17,731 nt of DNA from an uncultured Lacticaseibacillus sp. GTDB lineage: Bacteria; Bacillota; Bacilli; Lactobacillales; Lactobacillaceae. The first letter of the stretch is position 1. The number at the start of each line of letters is the position of its first letter. The translations under genes and the position numbers were made by a program. The stretch is from NCBI GenBank assembly GCA_934339215.1, contig CAKRHU010000004.1, positions 1 through 17,731 on the forward strand, read 5' to 3'. This document shows positions 6,761 through 12,995 of this stretch, piece after piece. Under the pieces are notes generated by a model that saw nothing but the letters and a program-made list of their open reading frames with translations, ran no database searches and was not told the origin of the DNA.

Positions 6761-7536
6761 ATACCGATGACATCGGCATCATGCCAACATAGATCATATT
6801 TGGTACGATAAATCCGCTCAAAGGCAGCTCGGCGCTGTAAATCGTCAGCCGCTAACATTTGCAAACTGGCAGCGCGCGGAGATAGCGTCGGGTCTGCAGT
6901 GAGCGTGTTTAGCACATGGACGGCGTATTGACCATGGGCATCCATGGCGACAAATAACGAAATCACTGGTACGTTAAGTTGGGCGGCAAAGTAATAAGCA
7001 CCCCGTTGTCCTGGGCGGGGTTTGCGATAATTCAACCACAGCGCTTGTTCTGGGTAAATCAAAACTGGCGCTTTTTGGAGGCGCGTTTTTAATTGCGGGA
7101 TGAATTCACGCCCCATGTAATGCGTATCTGCAGCAATCGGCACGGTATCAGCATGGCGCATCAACCACCCCAAGCCGCCTGTCATTGCCAAATTACTCAA
7201 TTCACTGACGATGAACAAGCGTTGATTCCCTAAAGCTTTGCGCACAGCCAGATTTTCCAGTGGGGCAAAATGATTACTGACGACGATGGCGCGATGATCA
7301 GTCGGCAAATTTTTCCGGCCATACACTTTAACATGGCGCATTTTGATGAGACACGCCCAATACATCACGATGCGGGCTAAGCAAGTATTGAATCGCCCCC
7401 AAAAACTGAGGTGTTGCCAGTGTGTCAGGACTTGTTGTGCTTGCGTTTTAGAAAGTTCTGGATCGCCGATCATGACCTTGCGATGCCAAGCCTGCGCGAA
7501 AACTGCTTGGCGAATATTTTTAGTGACGGGGCTCAT
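6757..7536 (-). CDS. PlsC-like lysophospholipid acyltransferase, last gene of the cassette
   Basis: A 259-residue protein of the glycerolphosphate acyltransferase superfamily, expected at the membrane and acylating a lipid or glycolipid. A hydrophobic segment precedes block I, read as NHFAPLEN with His89 and Glu94, so the usual HX4D is HX4E. Block III is YPEQALW at residues 161-167, in place of FPEGTRS. The same YPE-xx-x-W pattern occurs in the other acyltransferase of this operon (9275-10018), so the two belong to one divergent subfamily. The ATG overlaps the upstream glycosyltransferase stop by four bases (ATGA), which suggests coupled translation; no strong Shine-Dalgarno is seen. The substrate is unknown, and the altered block I leaves some doubt about activity. 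Confidence 0.82.
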   Translation of the reverse strand: MSPVTKNIRQAVFAQAWHRKVMIGDPELSKTQAQQVLTHWQHLSFWGRFNTCLARIVMYWACLIKMRHVKVYGRKNLPTDHRAIVVSNHFAPLENLAVRKALGNQRLFIVSELSNLAMTGGLGWLMRHADTVPIAADTHYMGREFIPQLKTRLQKAPVLIYPEQALWLNYRKPRPGQRGAYYFAAQLNVPVISLFVAMDAHGQYAVHVLNTLTADPTLSPRAASLQMLAADDLQRRAAFERIYRTKYDLCWHDADVIGI

Positions 7537-8459
7537 AGGGCCACCGCCACACCAGCATCGCGAACATTGGCAAAAGTCGTGTCAAGTTCTGCAATGCGCG
7601 CCGCCGAATCCACCAGGGCCTGCATATGGATTTGATCAGCGGCTTGTTGATCATAGTGCGTTAATTGATCATGCAGTTGATCGGCAAAAGGGGTTTGGTT
7701 TGCATAATGCCAAAACGCATCTTGATAGGCGACGTTTTGATAATGCCAAGGCTTGGCAAATAAATTGAAATGCACGATTTGCGCTAAGCCCGCATCCCCT
7801 TGGCGATTCCAAGATGAGTCTAACCATAAAACTCGATGTTGGACGATGGCATTGAGGTAATCTTGATCAGGGGCCAAGCTTTCAAAGTGATACGTGTGCA
7901 AAAGCGACAAAAAATGCCCAGTGAAGTCGACGGCGCGCATGGCGTCTAAATTCATCACCAACACCCCAGAATTTAAATAATGTTCAGCCGGCACGCCAAT
8001 GGCAACGCGGGCATAGCGATTGGTGATCGGATCACTTTCGATGAAGGGATCATTCACGGCACCAACTAATTGCTGGTGCAAATGATGGTCAAATAATTTC
8101 GCGACATCGGCCAAGACAATCGTATCGGCATCTAAGTACACCGCTTTGGCTAATTCGGTGAAGAGTTGGGGAATAAATAATCGCAAATAAATGGTGAACG
8201 TGAAGTAGTCACACCTTAATTTGTTCCCGGTGTCATCGATTTGGACTAAGGTATCCGCATCAATCGTGACAAATTCCAAGTGGACCAAAGGATTGGTAAC
8301 CATGTCAGTTAATACTTGGCGGGTGGTCAGACTAAGATTTTGAGCTAAGACGATCACGCGATAGCCGCGGGGATCATGAGCGTGAGCTTGTAGCGATTGT
8401 AAGCTCACCGCAAAGGCTGAGGCATAATGGTCATCAATGGAATAACATACAGGGATCAT
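7533..8459 (-). CDS. Family 8 glycosyltransferase (first of two)
   Basis: A 308-residue GT-A fold enzyme of the GT8 family, which transfers sugars from nucleotide-sugar donors. It starts with the family N-terminus (IPVCYSIDDHYASAF) and has the metal-binding DxD in VYLDADTIV (Asp100, Asp102), the acceptor-region NSGVLVMNL, and a C-terminal HFNLFAKPW matching the H-x-x-G-x-x-KPW metal site except that the Gly is not conserved. ATG 8459 is preferred to the TTG one codon upstream because of spacing from AAGGA. It begins 4 nt after the stop of the second GT8 gene and overlaps the acyltransferase by 4 nt. Membrane helices are absent, so it likely acts in the cytoplasm on a membrane-bound acceptor. 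Confidence 0.9.
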   Translation of the reverse strand: MIPVCYSIDDHYASAFAVSLQSLQAHAHDPRGYRVIVLAQNLSLTTRQVLTDMVTNPLVHLEFVTIDADTLVQIDDTGNKLRCDYFTFTIYLRLFIPQLFTELAKAVYLDADTIVLADVAKLFDHHLHQQLVGAVNDPFIESDPITNRYARVAIGVPAEHYLNSGVLVMNLDAMRAVDFTGHFLSLLHTYHFESLAPDQDYLNAIVQHRVLWLDSSWNRQGDAGLAQIVHFNLFAKPWHYQNVAYQDAFWHYANQTPFADQLHDQLTHYDQQAADQIHMQALVDSAARIAELDTTFANVRDAGVAVAL

Positions 8460-8463
8460 CAAA

Positions 8464-9282
8464 TCATCCTTTCATGGTTGGTGCCAAGCGCGCATATGCA
8501 TTCAGTAGATCATCATAATCATGCAAATGCAGTTGATCGTGCATGGCTTGGATCTGCCAAGGCTTGACCGTTAAGGTGTGGATCCAAGGAAACAGCCGAA
8601 AACTGGTGGTAAAATGCTGAAACACCGTGTTGGCATGACGTTTGCGTTGTTCATTAAAGCGCCGCGGAGCGATCACTTTGACCACGGCCAGTTTGTTTAA
8701 GGCAGATTGGTCTGGCATAAACATTTTTTGCGTGGCACAACGCTTGCGACAACGTTCAAACAATCCAGTCAAGCGAATCTGTTTGAGGTTTAACAACAAC
8801 ACCCCGGAATTCAAATAATCAAATGTGGCCATTTCATGATGGAAAAACCATTTGCCGTAATGATCCAACACGCCGACAAAATCTACGCCGGCAAGAGCTT
8901 GATGATAAAAATCCCCAAACCGCCGCCGTACAATCACATCAGTGTCCAAGTACAACAGCCGCTCCGGTAACGCGGCGATTTGGTCGGCATATAGTCGCAA
9001 CATGCAATAAGGGGTGAAAATCGTGTCTAAGTTTGCCGTTGGCGGGTTAGCAACAAATTCCTCAGTGGCATCGATGCGCGTCACTTGATGCCTTGAATCG
9101 ACCAGTTTGGCCTGCGTTTGCAGAAAATCAACGGTGGCTTGGCTGACCGGTTCAAATCCTTTTAAGGCTGCCGTCAACACATAAATGTGTAAGGGTTCGC
9201 GGGTATGTTTGAGTAACGAAAGCATCGAGATCAGCAGCCCGTCTTGCATCCGGGCGTCGCCACAATATAAGACATTAATCAT
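8464..9282 (-). CDS. Family 8 glycosyltransferase (second of two)
   Basis: A 272-residue GT8 enzyme, a diverged paralogue of its neighbour. Features are the N-terminal INVLYCGDARMQDGLLISM, the DxD in LLYLDTDVIV (Asp113, Asp115), NSGVLLLNL, and a C-terminal HTLTVKPW. The start is set at 9282, where TTGGAGGACGATC precedes the ATG; an upstream in-frame extension of 21 codons would run into the acyltransferase gene and looks like non-family sequence. Its first 8 nt overlap the end of that gene (ATGATTAA). Two different GT8 enzymes in series suggest addition of at least two sugars to one acceptor, but the sugars cannot be read from the sequence. Confidence 0.9.
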   Translation of the reverse strand: MINVLYCGDARMQDGLLISMLSLLKHTREPLHIYVLTAALKGFEPVSQATVDFLQTQAKLVDSRHQVTRIDATEEFVANPPTANLDTIFTPYCMLRLYADQIAALPERLLYLDTDVIVRRRFGDFYHQALAGVDFVGVLDHYGKWFFHHEMATFDYLNSGVLLLNLKQIRLTGLFERCRKRCATQKMFMPDQSALNKLAVVKVIAPRRFNEQRKRHANTVFQHFTTSFRLFPWIHTLTVKPWQIQAMHDQLHLHDYDDLLNAYARLAPTMKG

Positions 9283-10018
9283 GATCGTCCTCCAAAGCGT
9301 GGAAATATTGCACCACAGTCTGCGTGGAAAGTTGACTGCGCGCATGTAACTGCGCTTGTGCTTGATGATAAAGTGATTGTTGTTGCGCTTTTAATGAAAG
9401 CCCAGGGTCAACGGCAATCGGGCCGTCGAGGTAAATTTTTTCTTGAACGCGTCTAAAGCCGTGGCTTGCTTGATAGGTGGTAGTCATCGTAAATACTGGT
9501 GCATGCAAGCGCACCGGGTAATGAAAGCTCGTCGCTTCAAAAGGGCGGATGCCGGTGTAGTATGGCCAAACATGGGCTTCTGGATACACCACGATTAGTT
9601 GACCCGCCATGTGGGCACGCTTGATTGCCGCCAAAAACTGGGGATATTGTTGCCGCTTGCCTGGTAGTAGAATCGCTCGACCAGCCGGCAAAAGCTTGCC
9701 GATCACTGGCAAGCCTAAATTCGCTGCGCCGGCAATGATCGCAACGGGATAGGGCAAGGTGCGCGGCACAAACACGTCTCCCACAGGCTGCGTGTGATTG
9801 GCATAGATGAAAGCCCCTGGTGTGAGGTTTTCAGCCCCAATCACTTGGACATGTTTCAGGTGCCGATACACCTGCGCAAAGCCTGTGGCAGCAGGATTCA
9901 CCAAGGCTTGGGCGAAGCGATTGGGTTGCCAGTTGAAATTCGTTGGCACCGTGGCGTGTTGGTTGGGACTTTGGATCACATCGCTTTGAAAGCTTGTGTA
10001 CGTGTAATGGCGTTGCAC
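9275..10018 (-). CDS. PlsC-like acyltransferase, first gene of the cassette
   Basis: A 247-residue acyltransferase-superfamily protein. Block I reads YANHTQPVGD with His75 and Asp81, one residue wider than the standard HX4D, and block III reads YPEAHVW at residues 145-151. After block III a P-x(n)-Y pattern resembles the other acyltransferase of this operon. The longer frame from 10048 overlaps the operator. I choose the GTG at 10018 because GGAGGGG (about 10024-10030) is placed correctly for it, giving the N-terminus QRHYTY. It is the first gene behind promoter 10070-10097. The likely job is acylation of a lysolipid or glycolipid, with the acceptor unknown. Confidence 0.8.
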   Translation of the reverse strand: MQRHYTYTSFQSDVIQSPNQHATVPTNFNWQPNRFAQALVNPAATGFAQVYRHLKHVQVIGAENLTPGAFIYANHTQPVGDVFVPRTLPYPVAIIAGAANLGLPVIGKLLPAGRAILLPGKRQQYPQFLAAIKRAHMAGQLIVVYPEAHVWPYYTGIRPFEATSFHYPVRLHAPVFTMTTTYQASHGFRRVQEKIYLDGPIAVDPGLSLKAQQQSLYHQAQAQLHARSQLSTQTVVQYFHALEDDHD

Positions 10019-10036
10019 CCGTTTCCCCTCCAATTC

Positions 10037-10052
10037 TTGAGTAAGCACTCAA
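10037..10052. promoter_or_regulatory. TetR operator copy 2, at the acyltransferase/glycosyltransferase operon
   Basis: TTGAGTAAGCACTCAA: perfect 6-bp arms TTGAGT/ACTCAA around AAGC. It lies about 10-26 nt downstream of the predicted transcription start of the minus-strand operon and upstream of its ribosome binding site, a blocking position. It is 14/16 identical to the site over the tetR promoter. Confidence 0.82.
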
Positions 10053-10069
10053 TCATTTTCACACCCGTA

Positions 10070-10097
10070 AGTATAACCGAACGGTGAGTGGTGTCAA
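10070..10097 (-). promoter_or_regulatory. Promoter of the acyltransferase/glycosyltransferase operon
   Basis: On the minus strand a consensus TTGACA (10097-10092), a 16-bp spacer and TATACT (10075-10070). This is one of the strongest promoters in the window, which suggests the operon is strongly expressed when the TetR protein is released. Confidence 0.88.
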
Positions 10098-10110
10098 CCC
10101 TTTACAGAAA

Positions 10111-10126
10111 ATGAGTGAAAGCTCAT
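10111..10126. promoter_or_regulatory. Possible third, weaker operator-like palindrome
   Basis: ATGAGTGAAAGCTCAT has ATGAG/CTCAT arms and the TGAG-N6-CTCA frame shared with the two TetR sites, but a different centre. It lies between the two divergent promoters, 14 bp behind the operon -35 and 18 bp before the -35 of the small gene at 10196. It may be an auxiliary site or unrelated. Confidence 0.4.
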
Positions 10127-10143
10127 CAAAATAATTCGATTGC

Positions 10144-10172
10144 TTGAATCTTTTTATGTAAGCGTGTACAAT
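10144..10172 (+). promoter_or_regulatory. Promoter of the small membrane protein gene
   Basis: TTGAAT (10144-10149), a 17-bp spacer and TACAAT (10167-10172), followed by the ribosome binding site and ATG at 10196. Confidence 0.7.
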
Positions 10173-10195
10173 TAAGGCGTAAAGAGGTGAGCGTG

Positions 10196-10387
10196 ATGTT
10201 CAAATTGTTTGGCATTTTGCTTTTGGGTTTTGCGATTTGGCAATTGCGTGCGGTGTACTTGGGCTTGCAAGGTCCACAACCGGCAGATAGCGCAGTCACC
10301 AGCCCGCGTGAATGGGTTGGATATGCCCTGTTTATGGCATTGGTGTTAGTGTTGATGGGGAATTTAATTTTATTTGGGATCTTTTAA
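10196..10387 (+). CDS. Two-helix small membrane protein, function unknown
   Basis: Sixty-three residues with two hydrophobic helices, about residues 2-20 and 43-62, joined by a polar loop containing PQPADS and SPREW. The ATG at 10196 is chosen over the upstream GTG codons at 10187 and 10193 because AGAGG (10183-10187) is spaced correctly. The gene has its own promoter and a terminator 6 nt after its stop. It is divergent from the TetR-controlled cassette and shares a 180-bp regulatory region with it, so joint control is possible. I recognise no family. Confidence 0.75.
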   Translation: MFKLFGILLLGFAIWQLRAVYLGLQGPQPADSAVTSPREWVGYALFMALVLVLMGNLILFGIF

Positions 10388-10393
10388 TCAACG

Positions 10394-10419
10394 CCGTCTG
10401 GGCAACCGGGCGGTTTTTT
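10394..10419 (+). terminator. Terminator after the small membrane protein gene
   Basis: Stem CCGTCTGG (10394-10401) with CCGGGCGG (10406-10413), two G·U pairs, GCAA tetraloop, followed by six T. Confidence 0.9.
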
Positions 10420-10422
10420 CTA

Positions 10423-10431
10423 TGGTAAAAT
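10423..10431 (+). promoter_or_regulatory. Extended -10 promoter of the histidine phosphatase gene
   Basis: TGG followed by TAAAAT (10426-10431) forms an extended -10 element. No good -35 is visible because that position falls inside the preceding terminator. The ribosome binding site AGGAGG follows at about 10449-10454. Confidence 0.55.
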
Positions 10432-10459
10432 GATTGCTGTTCTTATATAGGAGGCAATC

Positions 10460-11098
10460 ATGACAGAATTGTATTTGATCCGCCACGGGCAAACCGTGTA
10501 TAACGTCCAAAAACGAATCCAAGGCATGGCAGATTCTGAATTAACCCAAACTGGGATCGCCGATGCCAAAGCGTTAGGCCGCGGGTTGCAAAAAGCTGGT
10601 ATCGTGTTTGATCAGGCGTTTGCCAGTGATTTGATTCGCGCCCAAGATACGGCAGAACTTGCCTTGAATGCCGCCGATCAATATTTACCGGTGCAACTCG
10701 ATCAGGGATTACGTGAAGAAGATTACGCGCATTTTGAAGGACTACCTCAAAGTGCCCGGCATGAGGCATTAAAAGCAATTTTGCCTGAGGCGCAGCTGGA
10801 GCAGCTAGTTCCCGTGGCCAATGGGGTGCATCAACTCGATAATGATGCGGAAGATGCGCAAACCGTTCAAGCGCGTTTTGATGCGGCAATTCGGCGCATT
10901 ACAGCTGGCAATGATCAACAAGTCATGGCAGTCGCGCATGGTACGGTGATTTTATTGTGGCTTGAGAAAATCGGCTACCCATTAAAGGGGCAAACCACGA
11001 TGCACAATGCCTCAGTGACCCAGATTCATTGCGAAAACGGGCACTTTGACGTGGTCGACTTTGATTCGCTTAAATATGTTGAAGCAGGACGCTTGTGA
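10460..11098 (+). CDS. Histidine phosphatase (phosphoglycerate mutase-like) family protein
   Basis: A 212-residue cytoplasmic enzyme of the histidine phosphatase superfamily. The catalytic RHG motif is at residues 8-10 (LIRHGQTVYN, phospho-accepting His9), and the second catalytic His is in VAHGT (His160). LREEDYAHFEG carries the conserved acidic/EG region. Domain and length fit the broad-specificity cofactor-independent branch often annotated gpmB or phoE-like, rather than glycolytic GpmA (about 230-250 residues). The substrate cannot be told. AGGAGG lies just before the ATG. The gene stands alone between terminators. Confidence 0.9.
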   Translation: MTELYLIRHGQTVYNVQKRIQGMADSELTQTGIADAKALGRGLQKAGIVFDQAFASDLIRAQDTAELALNAADQYLPVQLDQGLREEDYAHFEGLPQSARHEALKAILPEAQLEQLVPVANGVHQLDNDAEDAQTVQARFDAAIRRITAGNDQQVMAVAHGTVILLWLEKIGYPLKGQTTMHNASVTQIHCENGHFDVVDFDSLKYVEAGRL

Positions 11099-11116
11099 GG
11101 TCATAAGTGTTTTTTT
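11089..11116 (+). terminator. Terminator overlapping the phosphatase stop codon
   Basis: Stem 11089-11096 with 11103-11110 (8 bp, two G·U), GAGGTC loop, then a run of seven T ending at 11116. The stop codon TGA (11096-11098) is in the stem and loop. Confidence 0.65.
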
Positions 11117-11136
11117 CATGTCGGCGCACAAGAAAA

Positions 11137-11174
11137 AACACAGCTGACGTGATGTTTAACACGCCTGCTGTGTT
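11137..11174. repeat. Interrupted palindrome upstream of the DHA2 transporter
   Basis: AACACAGC (11137-11144) and GCTGTGTT (11167-11174) are perfect arms, with inner arms CGTG (11148-11151) and CACG (11160-11163) separated by two 3-nt mismatched spacers. On the minus strand the repeat runs into a T tract, but no minus-strand gene ends here. On the plus strand no T tract follows. It may be an operator or an mRNA 5' structure for the transporter at 11209. Confidence 0.55.
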
Positions 11175-11208
11175 GTAAACTGACTTCGTTGAGAAAGCAG
11201 GGGAAAGT

Positions 11209-12633
11209 TTGAACGCATCACACAAAACAATCATGATGTCGGCAGTGTTGATCGCGACATTTATGACTTCAGTGGAAGTAACTATTGTGACCACTGCAAT
11301 GCCGACCATTATTGCGAACTTGCATGGTTTGGCTTGGCAAAGTTGGATCATGGCGGCTTATTTGTTAACCACAGCGATCACCACGCCGATTTATGGCAAA
11401 CTTTCAGATACATATGGACGCAAACGCCTGTTTCAATGGGGTGTTGCCGTGTTTACCCTGGGCTCACTACTCAGTGGCATGTCTTCGGCTATTGGTTGGT
11501 TGATCGCTGCGCGCGCTTTGCAAGGCATTGGTGCTGGTGCGGTGATGCCTTTGACATTCACCTTGATTGCAGATTTCTTTCCCTATGAAAAACGCGCCCA
11601 AGCCATGGCGTTGAATAATAGCGCGTGGGGCTTATCGGCGTTGTTGGGACCATTATTAGGGGGATTTCTAGTGGATCAAATGTCTTGGCATTGGGTGTTT
11701 TTCGTCAACGTGCCACTTGGGGTGATCGTATTTACATTAACCGCATACGGTTATCACGAAACGTCATCAAGCGCTGAAAAACAACGCTTGGACGGGAAGG
11801 GCATCGTGTGGTTGACGCTCAGTTTGGTGAGTTTGTTGCTGGCGGCTCAATCATTGAGTCAAAATCCTTGGTTAGCGTTGGGGTTGACGATCGTATTTGG
11901 CCTATCACTTTGGCGTTTGGTTAAAACTGAACAGCAGACACCGTTTGCTTTGATTTCACCGAAATTGTTTCAGTCTAAAACCTTCGTGGTGCAAATTGTA
12001 ACGGCCTGCTTACTGTCTGGCGTGTTGATCGCTTACCAAGTGTATTTTCCGATTTGGTTGCAAGGTCTTGATGACGTGAATGCAACAGTCGCGGGGTTTT
12101 CGGTGTCATTTAGCTCGATCATGTGGTTGGTCGCCGGCTTTTTGGTCAGCTGGACGTTGAAACATTTGGTGCCGCGCCGGTTGACCATGACTGTGGTGAT
12201 GATTCAAGCCTTTTTTTATGGTGGGTTAGTCTTGTTAGGCGCGCATTTTCCAGTATGGGGATTTTATCTGGTCGCAGCAGTCAATGGGTTTGGCATGGGC
12301 CTGGTGATCAGCCAAAATACGATTTTAGCACAACACTTAGCACCACAGCAGTTGGTCGGCTCAGCTACAGCAATGTTGACGGTTGGTCGATCGCTTGGCC
12401 AAACCGTGATGACAGCAATTTATGGTGGGGTGTTGAATGTCGTTTTACAATTGCGGCATGGTTCAGTGCCAATGCGCCAGTTGGATGCAGTTGTCGCTGG
12501 GCGAGCTGGGAGTTTGCAGGCAGCTAATGTTTTGTTGAATGCTTTGCAGACTGTGTTTGTGGTTGTTGTGATTTTGTTAGCGATCGTTTTTGTCGTCAAT
12601 GCCTGCGATCCTAATCGTGAGGTTATTGCGTAA
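11209..12633 (+). CDS. MFS transporter, DHA2 (EmrB/QacA) type exporter
   Basis: A 474-residue membrane protein with about 14 predicted helices, the DHA2 drug:proton antiporter layout. Typical motifs are VEVTIVTTAMPTI in helix 1 (residues 22-34, the family motif D1 region), motif A GKLSDTYGRKR near residues 63-73, and ARALQGIGAGAVMP, the motif B region. The start is a TTG at 11209 with AGGGGA (11199-11204) just upstream; the first ATG at 11233 would remove only eight residues. The likely role is export of a toxic or hydrophobic compound, substrate unknown. The upstream palindrome 11137-11174 could be a regulator's binding site. Confidence 0.88.
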   Translation: MNASHKTIMMSAVLIATFMTSVEVTIVTTAMPTIIANLHGLAWQSWIMAAYLLTTAITTPIYGKLSDTYGRKRLFQWGVAVFTLGSLLSGMSSAIGWLIAARALQGIGAGAVMPLTFTLIADFFPYEKRAQAMALNNSAWGLSALLGPLLGGFLVDQMSWHWVFFVNVPLGVIVFTLTAYGYHETSSSAEKQRLDGKGIVWLTLSLVSLLLAAQSLSQNPWLALGLTIVFGLSLWRLVKTEQQTPFALISPKLFQSKTFVVQIVTACLLSGVLIAYQVYFPIWLQGLDDVNATVAGFSVSFSSIMWLVAGFLVSWTLKHLVPRRLTMTVVMIQAFFYGGLVLLGAHFPVWGFYLVAAVNGFGMGLVISQNTILAQHLAPQQLVGSATAMLTVGRSLGQTVMTAIYGGVLNVVLQLRHGSVPMRQLDAVVAGRAGSLQAANVLLNALQTVFVVVVILLAIVFVVNACDPNREVIA

Positions 12634-12650
12634 GACCTTAACTGAATATT

Positions 12651-12680
12651 AAAAAAGACACCGCAAAGGGTGTTTTTTTA
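12651..12680. terminator. Bidirectional terminator between convergent genes
   Basis: AAAAAAGACACC (12651-12662) pairs with GGTGTTTTTTT after a GCAAAG loop. Both ends carry A/T runs, so it serves the transporter on the plus strand and the small SHOCT gene on the minus strand. Confidence 0.88.
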
Positions 12681-12691
12681 TTAGGGTAATA

Positions 12692-12889
12692 TTAACGCAG
12701 TAGTTCGCGTTTGATCGCGTTAAATTGTGCTGGGGTGATGTGGCCCAGTGCCAATTCTTGCCGGTACCATGCGATTTGTGCGCGGGTGGATGCCACCGGG
12801 ACCCGGGCAGTTTGGCAGGTGGTGATAGTGCGTGCTGCCATAATGATCAAGGCCACACTTAAACTCAATAATACGGAAATCATCAACAT
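12692..12889 (-). CDS. Small membrane protein with C-terminal SHOCT-like domain
   Basis: Sixty-five residues: one N-terminal membrane helix (about residues 2-20), a short linker, then a helical tail ending RQELALGHITPAQFNAIKRE, which fits the SHOCT short C-terminal domain pattern (L-x-x-G-x-I-T-x-x-x-F-x-x-x-K-x-x-L). The start at 12889 is set by AAGGAGG (about 12899-12905); the longer frame from 12925 would translate through that Shine-Dalgarno. SHOCT domains are found at the ends of many small membrane or secreted proteins and are thought to mediate oligomerisation or binding, but no defined function can be given. It has its own extended -10 promoter and is divergent from murE. Confidence 0.78.
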   Translation of the reverse strand: MLMISVLLSLSVALIIMAARTITTCQTARVPVASTRAQIAWYRQELALGHITPAQFNAIKRELLR

Positions 12890-12913
12890 ATGAAACCGCC
12901 TCCTTATGGGTTT

Positions 12914-12944
12914 AGTATAACACAACTTGCCTGCTTTAAGACAA
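12914..12944 (-). promoter_or_regulatory. Promoter of the SHOCT-domain gene
   Basis: On the minus strand an extended -10, TGT-TATACT (TATACT at 12919-12914), with a weaker -35 TTGTCT at 12944-12939 and a 19-bp spacer. Confidence 0.65.
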
Positions 12945-12966
12945 CTTTATGGTTGTACCGAGATAC

Positions 12967-12972
12967 TATAAA
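12967..12972 (+). promoter_or_regulatory. Possible -10 element of murE
   Basis: TATAAA lies 24 nt before the murE start, with TACTAT (12964-12969) as an overlapping alternative. No convincing -35 is seen, so this is a weak call. Confidence 0.4.
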
Positions 12973-12995
12973 CAACACCAGGAAGGATGTTGTTT

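Noticed and set aside
7343..7768. Plus-strand open frame of 141 codons opposite the acyltransferase and GT8 genes.
   Set aside because: It is antisense to two well-supported genes, has a Cys/Arg-rich composition unlike a real protein, and has no ribosome binding site.
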